Shown here piece after piece: positions 40,499 to 50,167 of a stretch of DNA of 64,000 nt (positions are counted from its first letter, which is position 1; each line of letters starts with the position of its first letter). Position numbers and translations under genes: made by a program. The stretch comes from Chitinophagales bacterium. Lineage in GTDB: Bacteria; Bacteroidota; Bacteroidia; Chitinophagales; LD1. The notes below the pieces were generated by a model that had not been told where the DNA came from, did not search any database, and worked only from the letters and a program-made list of their open reading frames with translations. Location: the NCBI GenBank assembly GCA_026129525.1, contig JAHCHW010000002.1, positions 372,001 through 436,000 on the forward strand, read 5' to 3'.

Positions 40499-40512
40499 TC
40501 AATACCCGTGCC
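40499..40512 (-). promoter_or_regulatory. Candidate sigma-54-type promoter of dnaK
   Basis: On the minus strand the sequence GGCACGGGTATTGA lies 36 bases before the dnaK ATG. It matches the GGCACG-N4-TTG part of the sigma-54 consensus, but the -12 position is GA rather than GC. No standard TAnnTTTG box was found in this gap. Confidence 0.3.
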
Positions 40513-40610
40513 GTATGGCTTGGGCGGGCAAAAATGACATTTTGCAGGAATTATTCTGACGATTTGAGTTGTTAAATCCTTTAATCATCGTTTTTTATTG
40601 CGCCAATTTG

Positions 40611-41666
40611 TCATTGACACAACTGCCCGTTAAACTTCCGGAAGTTCAGTCCGCTTGTAAAGGCATGGCAAGCAAGGGTATCTAAGGCATCGTTGGTAAG
40701 CAGTACACTGTCAATTTGCTTGTAGTATCTGCTCGAAAGCAAGCCGTAGCCGTTCTCTATATTGGTATAGGGCGGAAGCGCCTCGTTAGCCGCCAAACCG
40801 GAACCCTGCGATACCTGCGAGTTGATATACTTTGAAAGTTCATCGCCACCTGCCGAAAAGTAAAAGGTCATTCCTTTGTCGCTGCTGAACATACGATACA
40901 CATTTGCATTTTGGGTGAGTGCATTCTTTAAAGCAGTTAACAGTAGTATGCCGCTGAAATCATCGGTTACTGAATTACCGCCTGTGGCATCGGCTACAAC
41001 TTTCGATTTCACCATCACTACATCTATAAATGTATCGCGCAGCAAAGCATTGGTTTGTGCATCAAACTCCTTAAAAGGGAACCGAACTTTTACATCGTAC
41101 ATAGCGGCATTTTGTGCCGAGTACCAAACTATTTTGGCAGGGATGGTTGTTTTAAGCGCCATCTTAAATCCTTTGTACGAGGGAACCCCAATGGTAAAAT
41201 CCTTCACCATTTTTATCCCTTCGGTGTTGTCGGTGTTTTTCTTGCTGCCGAAAGTATTTCCGGTCGCAGTGTTCACTACTTCTAACTTATACTGCCGGTT
41301 GTAATCGAGGCTGCCGGTATATTTGTAAAGGAAGTTGTGGTCGCTGGCAAATAAGCCGCTGTCTTTAGGCATTAGTACTTTACTGAAGGTGAGGGGCTGT
41401 CCGCTTTGGTTGCCGTTCAGGAATGGAATCAATCGCACAGTTAAACTGTCTTTGTAATAAATTGAATCGGCAATTCCGGTGGCATTGTACGCGTTGCCGT
41501 CAATTAAAAAACCTTTTTGTATGCGGATGTAATGCACCGTTTCGCTGCCGTTGAGCAAGGCATAAACTACGGGAGTTTCTTTATAATCGGCAGTAAGGTC
41601 AAAATCTTGTTTGCAACCTGTAATAAAAAGTAGGGCTACTATCCCTGCGAAAAGAGTTTTTTTCAT
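40611..41666 (-). CDS. Conserved lipoprotein of unknown function
   Basis: This ~351-residue protein starts at the ATG at 41666, giving a lipoprotein signal peptide MKKTLFAGIVALLFITGCKQ with lipobox ITGC. The frame is open 13 codons further upstream, but that would bury the signal. The mature part is beta-rich, beginning YKETPVVYALLNGSETVHYIRIQKGFL, and shows no catalytic motif. The pattern recalls families of Bacteroidota lipoproteins of unknown role. It is preceded by panB on the opposite strand and stands alone before dnaK. Confidence 0.8.
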   Translation of the reverse strand: MKKTLFAGIVALLFITGCKQDFDLTADYKETPVVYALLNGSETVHYIRIQKGFLIDGNAYNATGIADSIYYKDSLTVRLIPFLNGNQSGQPLTFSKVLMPKDSGLFASDHNFLYKYTGSLDYNRQYKLEVVNTATGNTFGSKKNTDNTEGIKMVKDFTIGVPSYKGFKMALKTTIPAKIVWYSAQNAAMYDVKVRFPFKEFDAQTNALLRDTFIDVVMVKSKVVADATGGNSVTDDFSGILLLTALKNALTQNANVYRMFSSDKGMTFYFSAGGDELSKYINSQVSQGSGLAANEALPPYTNIENGYGLLSSRYYKQIDSVLLTNDALDTLACHAFTSGLNFRKFNGQLCQ

Positions 41667-41710
41667 GAGGCGGCAAAAGTATGAGAAAACCGAATTGATG
41701 CCCAAATATT

Positions 41711-41740
41711 TTGTTTATCGGTATCGAATACGGACTTTTG
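41711..41740 (+). promoter_or_regulatory. Bacteroidota-type promoter of panB
   Basis: TTG (41711-41713), 19 bases, and GACTTTTG (41733-41740) follow the TTG-N19-TAnnTTTG layout with one mismatch (G for T) in the -7 box. The panB ATG is 52 bases downstream. Confidence 0.45.
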
Positions 41741-41792
41741 CCCATCGCACTAAAGCAACCAGCATTTTCTATTAACCGCCATATTCGCCACC

Positions 41793-42608
41793 ATGTCTGT
41801 TCACAAAGAAATTAAACGCATTACCACCCACACTTTGCAGGAGTTTAAGGAAAGCGGAATAAAAATTTCCATGCTTACCTCGTACGATTTTTCGATGGCG
41901 CGCATTGTTGACAGTGCGGGTATTGATGTGATACTGGTGGGCGATTCTGCCTCTAATGTTATGGCAGGGCACGAAACAACCTTACCCATTACCCTCGACC
42001 AAATGATTTATCATGCTTCGGCTGTGGTTCGCGGAGTTAGCCGTGCATTGGTAGTGGTTGATCTGCCTTTTGGTTCCTATCAGGGCAATTCAAAATCTGC
42101 GCTTGACAGTGCTATTCGCATTATGAAAGAAGCCGGTGCCCATGCCGTAAAACTGGAAGGCGGGGCAGAGATAAAAGAAAGCGTGGAGCGCATTCTTACG
42201 GCAGGTATTCCGGTAATGGGGCATTTGGGCTTAACGCCTCAGTCCATTTACAAATTCGGCACATACACCGTTCGCGCTAAAGAAGAAGCCGAGGCACAAA
42301 AGTTAATGGAAGATGCTCAACTGCTGGAGAGCATAGGTTGCTTTGCCGTAGTGCTCGAAAAAATTCCTGCTACACTTGCCGAAAAAGTTTCGAAAAAACT
42401 GCACATACCTACCATTGGCATTGGAGCCGGCAGCGGTACTGATGGGCAGGTGTTGGTACTGCACGATATGCTCGGCATTACCAAAGAATTTAAACCGCGT
42501 TTCCTGAGGCGTTACCTGAACCTGTACGATGAAATTCAGAATGGAGTAAAACAATATGTGGACGATGTAAAGAGCCGAAATTTTCCGAACAAAGATGAAC
42601 AATACTGA
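41793..42608 (+). CDS. panB: 3-methyl-2-oxobutanoate hydroxymethyltransferase
   Basis: This 271-residue cytoplasmic enzyme makes ketopantoate from 3-methyl-2-oxobutanoate and methylene-tetrahydrofolate, the first committed step of pantothenate synthesis. Family motifs are [38 protein letters not shown] (metal-binding Asp), [17 protein letters not shown] and [20 protein letters not shown]. Length and start are typical. Its last 14 bases overlap the next gene, a membrane cytochrome c, so the two are likely translated together although they share no known pathway. Confidence 0.96.
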   Translation: MSVHKEIKRITTHTLQEFKESGIKISMLTSYDFSMARIVDSAGIDVILVGDSASNVMAGHETTLPITLDQMIYHASAVVRGVSRALVVVDLPFGSYQGNSKSALDSAIRIMKEAGAHAVKLEGGAEIKESVERILTAGIPVMGHLGLTPQSIYKFGTYTVRAKEEAEAQKLMEDAQLLESIGCFAVVLEKIPATLAEKVSKKLHIPTIGIGAGSGTDGQVLVLHDMLGITKEFKPRFLRRYLNLYDEIQNGVKQYVDDVKSRNFPNKDEQY

Positions 42609-43119
42609 TTCTCCCAAACGCAGACAACCAAGCGCACTGCTCGAATTTACCATCGTATTATTACTGATTGCCGCAGCTATGGTATTTGCATGGAATGTTG
42701 ATTTTAGTTTTATGCGTAAGCAAACAACTTCCGATAAGAAAGATACCTCAACTGCCACTGCAAAAAACACAGACAACAATAGCCCGGAGTATACCCGATG
42801 GAAAGAAGGCAGAGCACTTTTTAAATCAAACTGTGCTGCCTGCCATAATCCGAAAACCGAAGGCACCGGCCCCATACTGCTCGGCTCTGTTGAGCGCTGG
42901 CGCAATGCCGGTAGTTACAATGGTAAAACAGGCGAGCAATGGCTCAAAGCATGGATACGCAACTGGAACGAACCCGTACAGGCAGGGTACCCTTACGCGG
43001 TTGAAATGGCTAATACCCGCCCCATGCAAATGAATGTGTTTGCTTCGCTCAAAGATGAGGACATTGACCTCATTCTTCTATACTCGGAAAATCCGGATGG
43101 GGTGCCTGTAACACAGTAA
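42595..43119 (+). CDS. Membrane-anchored monohaem cytochrome c
   Basis: The 174-residue protein has an N-terminal membrane anchor (residues ~15-36, [19 protein letters not shown]), a Ser/Thr/Asp-rich linker and a class I cytochrome c domain. The haem-binding motif CAACH has Cys80, Cys83 and His84; a Met in PMQMNVF is the probable sixth ligand. It should carry electrons on the periplasmic side of the inner membrane, perhaps toward an oxidase such as the cbb3 enzyme encoded further right. The start overlaps panB by 14 bp and a strong terminator follows. Confidence 0.9.
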   Translation: MNNTDSPKRRQPSALLEFTIVLLLIAAAMVFAWNVDFSFMRKQTTSDKKDTSTATAKNTDNNSPEYTRWKEGRALFKSNCAACHNPKTEGTGPILLGSVERWRNAGSYNGKTGEQWLKAWIRNWNEPVQAGYPYAVEMANTRPMQMNVFASLKDEDIDLILLYSENPDGVPVTQ

Positions 43120-43154
43120 TTTCCACATCTTCAACACACAACATGATGAAAAAC

Positions 43155-43180
43155 AAAAAGCCTCTTTAAAGAGGCTTTTT
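43155..43180. terminator. Perfect palindromic bidirectional terminator
   Basis: The 26 bases are fully self-complementary, with AAAAAGCCTCTTT followed by AAAGAGGCTTTTT. A T run follows the stem on either strand. It separates the cytochrome c gene from the convergent T9SS propeller gene. Confidence 0.88.
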
Positions 43181-43206
43181 GAGCTATCAAAAGATAAAGA
43201 TGCTGT

Positions 43207-46107
43207 TTAGTTTCTTACCGTAAACAATCGTGTTTGTGTGCGACCATTTGCAGCAGTAGCTGAAAGAACATACGTACCTGTCAGCAAATTACCGGCATTC
43301 AAATCGAACAGGTTTTCACCGGGAACAAGATTGCGATGGGTAACTTCATTGTAAAGTTTACCGCTCATATCAAACACTCTGAAAGTTACATCGGTGGTTT
43401 TATCAACCGTAAGTGCAATTTTCGAAGTGCTGTTTGCCGGATTGGGGAATACATTCAACCCTGTTACATCGGTACTGTTTTTTGCATCGTTAATGCTGGC
43501 AACGGTGCTGCATGTTGCATCGGTAAGTGTAACCGAGCGCCACATACCACGACCATGTGTTCCTATGTAAAGCACGCGGCAACCATCTTTGTATAGATTC
43601 TTTTCAATTAAACGGAATACGGGAACTCTCGGCAATCCGTTATTTTCTTCGTGCCATTCGTTGCCATCCCAACTCCACATACCCAACTCACTGCCTATAA
43701 TTATTTTGTTGTAGTCGTGTACTACTACGTCATATACCGGCATGTTTGGCAAGCCGTTCGTAAGTGGTGTCCACGATTGCCCTCCGTTGGTTGACTCATA
43801 AACATGTGGCTGATTGCTTGCAGAAAAGCCCGCAACAGCAACCACTACGTGATTAGGGTCGTTCGGGTTTACGCTTATCCCCTCAATTGATCTGCCACTT
43901 GCCACAACTACATTGGTAAACTGTGTAGTATTGGTATAAATCAATCCTACATCGTTTGCACCGGGAGGGTATTTAGTGGTATCGCAGCGGGCATTCATGT
44001 TAGGGCAACGGTAAACTCTGCCACCATCTGTTCCAATGTAAAGCACATCGCCATCGGTTGTGCTTGCGTATGACATGGCTTTACCGTTCATGCTGCTCAT
44101 TAAACGATACCATTTAGGAATGCCGCTCAATTCCAGCGCTTCCGATGTTAGGAAAACCCCACAGTTAGAGGTTACCATTACTCTTGAACGAACGGGGTCA
44201 TCTACCCATACAGTATCTCCTGAATTCAAATCGGCAGTAAGTGCATAATTGAAAGGATACTTCCCGGTTTTGCTTTGCAGGGTTACTACTTCTCCGCTGC
44301 TGTAGTTTCTATCGGCAGCAAATGGAACCTTACGTAAGCCGTTAGCAGCATTTTTAGTTTCTGAAAGATAGAATGGCGTAATAAACGGTGCGTTTTGGTC
44401 TTTCTGACCTCCGCAACGCGAAGGTTGTGTGTGACCTTGGTGGTCAATTTTGGTGTCGTAAAAATTATCATACGATGCCGTTACATTTCCTGAGCGCATT
44501 ACCTGACCAAAGTAAATACCGCCAAATGAAATACGCGGGTCAATATGCGATATTTCGGCATAAATACCATCACCTCCAATTACTCGCTCGGCAGCCATGC
44601 GTGTGTTGCCCAAATAATTTATGTATTGTGTTCCGTTATCCTGCGTACCACCTATTACTTCGCCTGTTAAACCGGCACCTACCGAGTAGAACTGTGTAAT
44701 ATTCAGCCCTCTGTTTTTAATTGTGTAGGTAGGAAAAGGGAATGCAGAAACTGCATTGGTTGATTTGTAAACTCCGCCATCGCAACCAACATACATAACG
44801 TTTGGATTGAGTTCATCTATAGCTATCGCGTGCTTGTCAGGGTGAATGTAATTGGGGTTTGATTCTCCTCCGCCCAATCCAACATCAGCTAATTTCCAGC
44901 CGGTTTGGTCGCTCCAAGTATAGAAGTCAACGCCACCTAAATAAACTTTATTAGGATCGGCAGGTGATACGGCAATTACGTTATCGTACCAACCTTGTGC
45001 CTGTGCGCCAAAGGGGTCAAACAAAGGACCTTTGCTGCCTATGTTTACCCATGTGTTTCCGGCATTTTCGCTGCGGTAAACACCGTAAGTTTGTCCGCTT
45101 AAAGTAGCTATTGACAGATAAACTATGCTTGAGTTGGTAGGAGCAACTGCAATTTCAATTCTGCCTTGTTGAACGGGGAAACCTTGGTTGTTGGCACTGG
45201 TAAGTCTTTCCCACGAAAAACCACCGTTTAACGAACGAACCACCTGACGGTTACCTCCAACTGCCGCATATACGTTAATTCCATCTCTTCCCCATTTTAC
45301 GTCAGCTACCGATTGTCCGTTTGTAATTTGAGGTAAACTTACTTGCGACCAAGTACTTCCTCCGTCAGTAGTAACATAAAGCCCTTTGTGTGTTCCTGCT
45401 AATATGTTCATGCCATCGGTTGGGTTTACGGCAATACGGTTTACGGCTGCCCACGGGCTGTTATTATCTAACGAATTACCGGTAAACGCATCGGGAGTAA
45501 CATGCACCGGATTATCGTTAGCATCTAATTTATAAATGCCATTACCCATGTTACCGGAATTGAATGATGTGCCAATGATTTGCGCCAGCGCCTCTCCGGT
45601 GCCTACGTAAATAGTTCCATCTGTAGCCTGGTCAATACATGAAACAGTAAGCCATTCATTCCAGTTAGCAAGCTTGGTCCAATTGTTACCGCCATTGGTT
45701 GATTTCCACATGCCACCGGCAACACCGCCTACATATAGCGTGTTGCGGGTTGGATCTCTTCTGTCAATCAATATAGCTCTTGTGCGTCCACCAACGTTAT
45801 CGGGGCCTAACTCTTCCCACTGCAGGTTTAAAGCTCCTGCCCGACTACCCGATTGGGCTAACTGATTGGCTTGTGCAACAACTCCCGAATAGTAATTGCT
45901 GTTGAAATTGCCGTACTCATCTTTCAGTTTATCAAAGCGCCACTCCATAGCTTCTTTGGCACGTTGCGATTTTTCAACCGAAGATTTTGATTCCTTTTTG
46001 TTCCCGTCTAATTTGAAGGTGCCGATTTGCTGCGATTCAAAAGCAAACCAACCGGCAAAAACTGCTAAGGCAGTTACCGTAAGTCCTAACAGTAAGTGTT
46101 TTCTCAT
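43207..46107 (-). CDS. T9SS-exported BNR/Asp-box propeller protein
   Basis: This 966-residue protein has an N-terminal signal/anchor (RKHLLLGLTVTALAVFAGWF) and a short helical region. A large propeller region follows, with many Asp-boxes: KSTNGGNNWTKL, TTDGGSTWSQV, SENAGNTWVNI and ESTNGGQSWTPL. The last ~85 residues form a T9SS type A sorting domain (VFPNPANSTSKIALTV through GTYVLSATAANGRTQTR), which is normally cleaved after passage through the outer membrane. Family members resemble glycosyl hydrolase/sortilin-type propellers, but no active site was recognised. It is followed by another T9SS cargo gene reading in the same direction upstream of it. Confidence 0.92.
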   Translation of the reverse strand: MRKHLLLGLTVTALAVFAGWFAFESQQIGTFKLDGNKKESKSSVEKSQRAKEAMEWRFDKLKDEYGNFNSNYYSGVVAQANQLAQSGSRAGALNLQWEELGPDNVGGRTRAILIDRRDPTRNTLYVGGVAGGMWKSTNGGNNWTKLANWNEWLTVSCIDQATDGTIYVGTGEALAQIIGTSFNSGNMGNGIYKLDANDNPVHVTPDAFTGNSLDNNSPWAAVNRIAVNPTDGMNILAGTHKGLYVTTDGGSTWSQVSLPQITNGQSVADVKWGRDGINVYAAVGGNRQVVRSLNGGFSWERLTSANNQGFPVQQGRIEIAVAPTNSSIVYLSIATLSGQTYGVYRSENAGNTWVNIGSKGPLFDPFGAQAQGWYDNVIAVSPADPNKVYLGGVDFYTWSDQTGWKLADVGLGGGESNPNYIHPDKHAIAIDELNPNVMYVGCDGGVYKSTNAVSAFPFPTYTIKNRGLNITQFYSVGAGLTGEVIGGTQDNGTQYINYLGNTRMAAERVIGGDGIYAEISHIDPRISFGGIYFGQVMRSGNVTASYDNFYDTKIDHQGHTQPSRCGGQKDQNAPFITPFYLSETKNAANGLRKVPFAADRNYSSGEVVTLQSKTGKYPFNYALTADLNSGDTVWVDDPVRSRVMVTSNCGVFLTSEALELSGIPKWYRLMSSMNGKAMSYASTTDGDVLYIGTDGGRVYRCPNMNARCDTTKYPPGANDVGLIYTNTTQFTNVVVASGRSIEGISVNPNDPNHVVVAVAGFSASNQPHVYESTNGGQSWTPLTNGLPNMPVYDVVVHDYNKIIIGSELGMWSWDGNEWHEENNGLPRVPVFRLIEKNLYKDGCRVLYIGTHGRGMWRSVTLTDATCSTVASINDAKNSTDVTGLNVFPNPANSTSKIALTVDKTTDVTFRVFDMSGKLYNEVTHRNLVPGENLFDLNAGNLLTGTYVLSATAANGRTQTRLFTVRN

Positions 46108-46214
46108 TTTGTTCTGTATTTAAGTTTAGCGAAGATACTTCTAAATTGTCTTTTCTCCCATGAGCCAATTGTCATACCAATGTCATTTTTTGATTTAGCA
46201 GCTGCGTTTCCATT

Positions 46215-48038
46215 CTATTCTGCCACTAAAACGCGGATAACCTGCGAATAAACATCGGTTTTTACCTGTAAGTAATAAATTCCGGATGGAAAGGTAGCCG
46301 TGTTAAAAGTCATAAAATTGTTTCCAACCTGCATAAGCAGTGGCTTTTGCTGCATAACCTGACCGTTTACATTTAAAATAGTAACAAAAGCATCAGCCGC
46401 TTTGTTCGCAGTAAGTTCTACACGCAAATCGGAGTTTTTAGAGGCAGGGTTCGGATAAACTTTTACAGAGGTTACGGTTTCTGTTAGATTACTCAGCGAA
46501 CTAAACACAAATGTTTCGGTTGCTTCGCATCCTCTTGAATCGGTAATAGTAACTGTGTAAGTTCCAAAGCCTACACCATTATTACCGGGACCCACCGGAC
46601 CATTGCTCCACATGTAAGAGTATGGCGGTGTGCCTCCGCTTGCAAAAGCTGTAAGGTTACTACCTACTTTGTTGATTGAAGTTGCCAAAGGCTGAGGTTC
46701 TCCAACGGCAATAGTAGCTATTGCAACAGCCCCTGTTGCATCGGTAATAGTAACCGAATAAGCGCCTGAAGCAAGGTTAGTAACTGTGTTTAGTGTATCG
46801 CCATTGCTCCAGTTAATAGCATAAGGCGGTGTGCCGTTATTGGGAGCCACACTTATTTGAGCATCGCTTTGCCCTGGGCAACTGGGCGAAAGAACCGTAA
46901 TCAAAGCTTTTATGTTTGATGTTTTGATTGTTTGGTCGGGAGTAAAAGAAGAGCATGCATTGCCGAACGAAAGCCCTTTAACCCGAAACTTATACGATTT
47001 GTTGGGAGAAAGGCTTCCAACAATAATGCTTGTGTCGGAAATAATTGAGTCAACAAAAACTACGGTTGAAGTACCGCTCTGAAGCGTGAAATGATAATAC
47101 TTAGCTCCGGGAATAGACCTCCATTTAAAAAGTGTGCTGTTTGCCATTAAAGTTGTATCGCCATCTAAAGGTGTAATAAAAGTTGTTGTTGGAAGTGGCG
47201 ACAAATCGGGTGTTGCATGATTTAATACTGTGGGACGGTCGAAAGTGAGGGTGTTGTTCATTTCAGCTTGTTGCATTGGGCTGAAACGGTTTTGACAGTT
47301 ATCCAAAAAGTACGACATATACAATGTTTCATCAATCACATCTTTATACAAATCACCGTTAGGGTCGGCCTGCAACCCATTGTAAGGACAGGAGGCGCGA
47401 TAGTCAACAAAATCTGCCGGAGTATCGCAAAAACGATCGCCCTTAGTACTACAATTACTTCCGTTTACATACTCAACCGGATTGGTTTGTTCAAAGGTAT
47501 GGGGTAATCCAAGCCAATGCCCCATTTCGTGTTGCAGCGTAGTACTACCTTTACCGTAGCAGCCTTTATTTAAAAAAACTCCGCCTCCACTCGAAAGACC
47601 GGGATACGTAGCAAAGCCGCAAACATTAAGGTCGGGGCTTATGTACACATTGCACACATTAGGAACATTTTCCTGCGAGAAAGTGGACCAACCGGATGGA
47701 TTCTTGTTGCTGTATAAAGTTGAACTGCGAAGTGAATCTATTGCTTCAATAAAAAATCCAATGTCGAACTGATTATATGCTTGATTTAACTCACAATGCG
47801 AATCGAAAATGGGCTTCAGGCTTATTCCGCCCGTTCCATCGTCCTTTGTTATGATATGATAAACTATGGGCACCCAACGAATTCCGGCACGCGCTCCCTG
47901 TTCGTTCAAGTAGCTCATGTCCTTACTGTAATAGTGTTGTTTAAAATCTTCCGGCATTGTTGTACCGCATCCGCCATTGCCTGAAGCAACCGATAAAAGT
48001 GATGAACCAATAATACCAAGCAACAAAAAGTATCGCAT
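46215..48038 (-). CDS. T9SS-exported M43-type zinc metalloprotease with SprB-like repeats
   Basis: This 607-residue protein has a signal peptide (MRYFLLLGIIGSSLLSVASG), then a pappalysin/cytophagalysin-type (M43) catalytic domain. The zinc motif HEMGHWLGLPHTF has His170, Glu171, His174 and His180, and the Met-turn region is LYMSYFLDNCQNRFSP. A fibronectin III-like domain (~280-370) follows, then two SprB-type repeats (PSCPGQSDAQISVAPNNGTPPYAI and GEPQPLATSINKVGSNLTAF). A type A T9SS sorting domain ends it (VKVYPNPASKNSDLRVEL to the end). It should be an extracellular endopeptidase; its target is unknown. Confidence 0.93.
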   Translation of the reverse strand: MRYFLLLGIIGSSLLSVASGNGGCGTTMPEDFKQHYYSKDMSYLNEQGARAGIRWVPIVYHIITKDDGTGGISLKPIFDSHCELNQAYNQFDIGFFIEAIDSLRSSTLYSNKNPSGWSTFSQENVPNVCNVYISPDLNVCGFATYPGLSSGGGVFLNKGCYGKGSTTLQHEMGHWLGLPHTFEQTNPVEYVNGSNCSTKGDRFCDTPADFVDYRASCPYNGLQADPNGDLYKDVIDETLYMSYFLDNCQNRFSPMQQAEMNNTLTFDRPTVLNHATPDLSPLPTTTFITPLDGDTTLMANSTLFKWRSIPGAKYYHFTLQSGTSTVVFVDSIISDTSIIVGSLSPNKSYKFRVKGLSFGNACSSFTPDQTIKTSNIKALITVLSPSCPGQSDAQISVAPNNGTPPYAINWSNGDTLNTVTNLASGAYSVTITDATGAVAIATIAVGEPQPLATSINKVGSNLTAFASGGTPPYSYMWSNGPVGPGNNGVGFGTYTVTITDSRGCEATETFVFSSLSNLTETVTSVKVYPNPASKNSDLRVELTANKAADAFVTILNVNGQVMQQKPLLMQVGNNFMTFNTATFPSGIYYLQVKTDVYSQVIRVLVAE

Positions 48039-48128
48039 GTTTTTAATTTTCGGGGAACGAATAAAAGCAAATGCTTTCAGCTTTTATAACAAGATGAAAC
48101 CAGCGGTGTATAGGTTGTTAATATCCTG

Positions 48129-48158
48129 TTGCAGAATTTTCAATTTGGGTTAGGTTTG
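48129..48158 (+). promoter_or_regulatory. Bacteroidota-type promoter of mdh
   Basis: TTG (48129-48131), exactly 19 bases, then TAGGTTTG (48151-48158) is a full match to the -33/-7 consensus. The predicted transcript start is ~50 bases before the mdh ATG at 48216. Confidence 0.7.
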
Positions 48159-48215
48159 CACCCCGTCTGCCAAAGTGCAGTATTTATTTTTCAACCCGTT
48201 TAAACAATTATTCAA

Positions 48216-49151
48216 ATGAAAATTACCGTAGTAGGCGCAGGAGCAGTAGGAGCCACCGTAGCCGACAACATTGCCCGCAAAGAACTTTGCCACGAATTGG
48301 TTTTGCTCGACATTAAAGAAGGTTTTGCCGAAGGTAAAGCTATGGATATGATGCAAACCGCCAACCTGCTTGGCTTCGACACAAAAATTACCGGCTCTAC
48401 CAACGATTATTCAAAAACCGCAGGCAGTTCGGTGGTAGTAATTACTTCGGGCATTCCGCGCAAACCGGGTATGACGCGCGAAGAACTGATAGGCACTAAC
48501 GCCTCTATTGTAAAAGGTGTTACCGAAAATATTCTGAAGTATTCTCCCGAAGCCATTATTGTGGTTATCAGCAACCCGATGGATACCATGACTTATTTGG
48601 CGCTTAAATCAAGCGGCTTACCTAAAAACAGAATTATAGGTATGGGTGGTATTTTAGATAGCGCCCGTTTCCGTTTTTACCTTAGCAATGCGCTCAACTG
48701 CTCAACTGCTGATTTGCAGGCAACGGTTGTTGGCGGACATGGTGATACTACGATGATTCCGCTTACGCGTTTAGCTACATTGCAAAGTGTACCGGTAAGC
48801 AATTTACTGGATGCCGAATCGCTCAAAAAAGTAGCTGCCGATACAATGGTTGGCGGAGCTACCCTTACCAAACTTATAGGCACATCGGCTTGGTACGCAC
48901 CGGGCGCTTCGGGATGCGCTTTGGTGGAAAGCATTGTGCGCGATGAAAAGAAAGTTTTCCCTTGTTGTGTTGCGCTTGAGGGCGAATACGGGCAAAAAGA
49001 CATTTGCCTTGGAGTTCCCGTAGTTATAGGTAAAAACGGTTGGGAAAAAATTATTGATTTAAACCTGAATGCCGAAGAGCAGGACGCATTTAATAAAAGT
49101 GCCGAAGCTGTTCGCAGTATGAACAGTGTATTGAGCACACTTTCGCTTTAA
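48216..49151 (+). CDS. mdh: Malate dehydrogenase
   Basis: This 311-residue NAD-dependent enzyme converts malate to oxaloacetate in the citric acid cycle. Marks are the Rossmann motif VVGAGAVGATVADNIA, the substrate-binding Arg in IPRKPGMTREEL, the Asn of VISNPMDTM, and the catalytic His in VVGGHGDTTMIPL with nearby Arg. It belongs to the LDH-like MDH group usual in Bacteroidota. It has a clear promoter upstream and a terminator behind it, so it is a single-gene unit. Confidence 0.96.
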   Translation: MKITVVGAGAVGATVADNIARKELCHELVLLDIKEGFAEGKAMDMMQTANLLGFDTKITGSTNDYSKTAGSSVVVITSGIPRKPGMTREELIGTNASIVKGVTENILKYSPEAIIVVISNPMDTMTYLALKSSGLPKNRIIGMGGILDSARFRFYLSNALNCSTADLQATVVGGHGDTTMIPLTRLATLQSVPVSNLLDAESLKKVAADTMVGGATLTKLIGTSAWYAPGASGCALVESIVRDEKKVFPCCVALEGEYGQKDICLGVPVVIGKNGWEKIIDLNLNAEEQDAFNKSAEAVRSMNSVLSTLSL

Positions 49152-49172
49152 GAAAAAAATATCATACAATTT

Positions 49173-49204
49173 AAAGTCCTGCTATTTTTGGCGGGACTTT
49201 TTAT
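49173..49204 (+). terminator. Terminator of mdh
   Basis: AAAGTCCTGC (49173-49182) pairs with GCGGGACTTT (49191-49200) with one G-T pair and an 8-nt loop; a T-rich tail follows. Confidence 0.82.
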
Positions 49205-49269
49205 TTTCACACTACATTTATGAAACCCCTATCATATTGCCTGACATTACTTAACACCATACTTTACAC

Positions 49270-49719
49270 ATGAAGAAAGTACAGCAACCTTCCTCTGCTA
49301 AAATGATTATGGCAGAACTTGACCCGGGCGGTTACCACATTTTTGTAAACCTGAAAGTGAATGGTAAAAAATGCCGCTTTTTAATTGACACGGGAGCATC
49401 GAAATCGGTAATAGACAAAGTGTATTATGATAAGCACCTCAACAAAAAGAAGCTAAAAAAAATACAACAAGAAACTACAGGCTTGCATAGCAGCGTATCC
49501 GAAACACATATTGGCACCATTAAGGAAATAGACTTAGGTAAAAGCAAAATAAAAAACTACCCTGTTGCCGCCATTGACCTAAGCCATGTAAACAACACTT
49601 ACAAAAAACTCCGCCAACCCAAAATACAAGGCATACTCGGCTCCGACCTTATGTATAAATACAGAATGGTGATTGATTACGGAAAGGAGAAAATTTTTCT
49701 GTTTAATCCGAAGGATTAA
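49270..49719 (+). CDS. Retropepsin-like aspartyl protease
   Basis: This 149-residue single-domain protein has the active-site motif FLIDTGASKSVID (Asp in DTG) near residue 41 and the paired glycine-loop region GILGSDLMYKYRMVIDYG, as in retroviral-type proteases that work as homodimers. The N-terminal VNLKVNGKKCRF is the usual lead-in. No signal peptide is evident. The substrate is unknown. It ends 18 bp before the convergent end of the cco operon. Confidence 0.85.
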   Translation: MKKVQQPSSAKMIMAELDPGGYHIFVNLKVNGKKCRFLIDTGASKSVIDKVYYDKHLNKKKLKKIQQETTGLHSSVSETHIGTIKEIDLGKSKIKNYPVAAIDLSHVNNTYKKLRQPKIQGILGSDLMYKYRMVIDYGKEKIFLFNPKD

Positions 49720-49737
49720 GCAGGAGCAAAACCTTAC

Positions 49738-50163
49738 TTATTCCCACTTATCTCTATCGCCCGGATCCAAGTCTTCGCCTTTTCGGTAAGGCGACTCATA
49801 ACCGTTGCTCATTTCGTATCCTTCGCGGTTTTGGCGTTCTAATGTCCACGAATCGGTAAGTGAAGTTTCAATCCAAAGGTTGCCGCTTTTGCGAAATACC
49901 TGTGCCGATAATCCATAGTTATTCCACAAGTCGTTCTCTAATTGGCTTACGGTTTCATTTTCGGTAACAACAAGCTTTCCGTCACGGTGCACTTTTCGCA
50001 CTGCTCCAATTTTACGGTCGTTCGCTATCATACGCGATTTTGGTAACGCTTTCTTTTCAGCATGGGGCACATCAAAAAACTCCAGTTTTAAAAAGGGGAA
50101 TGTATTGTTGAACTCCTGTTGCAACTCGCGTATGGTTCTTGAATCGTTAATCAACATCTCCAT
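49738..50163 (-). CDS. Conserved hypothetical protein at the end of the cco operon
   Basis: I do not recognise this 141-residue protein by name. It has no signal peptide or membrane segment. An N-terminal alpha/beta portion (LINDSRTIRELQQEFNNTFP, FLKLEFFDVPH) leads to a segment with KLVVTENETVSQLENDLWNNYGL and a Gly/Asp-rich acidic tail. It lies 4 bp behind the transporter gene, so it should be co-transcribed with the cbb3 genes. A role in oxidase assembly or metal supply is a guess from position only. Confidence 0.7.
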   Translation of the reverse strand: MEMLINDSRTIRELQQEFNNTFPFLKLEFFDVPHAEKKALPKSRMIANDRKIGAVRKVHRDGKLVVTENETVSQLENDLWNNYGLSAQVFRKSGNLWIETSLTDSWTLERQNREGYEMSNGYESPYRKGEDLDPGDRDKWE

Positions 50164-50167
50164 GATT

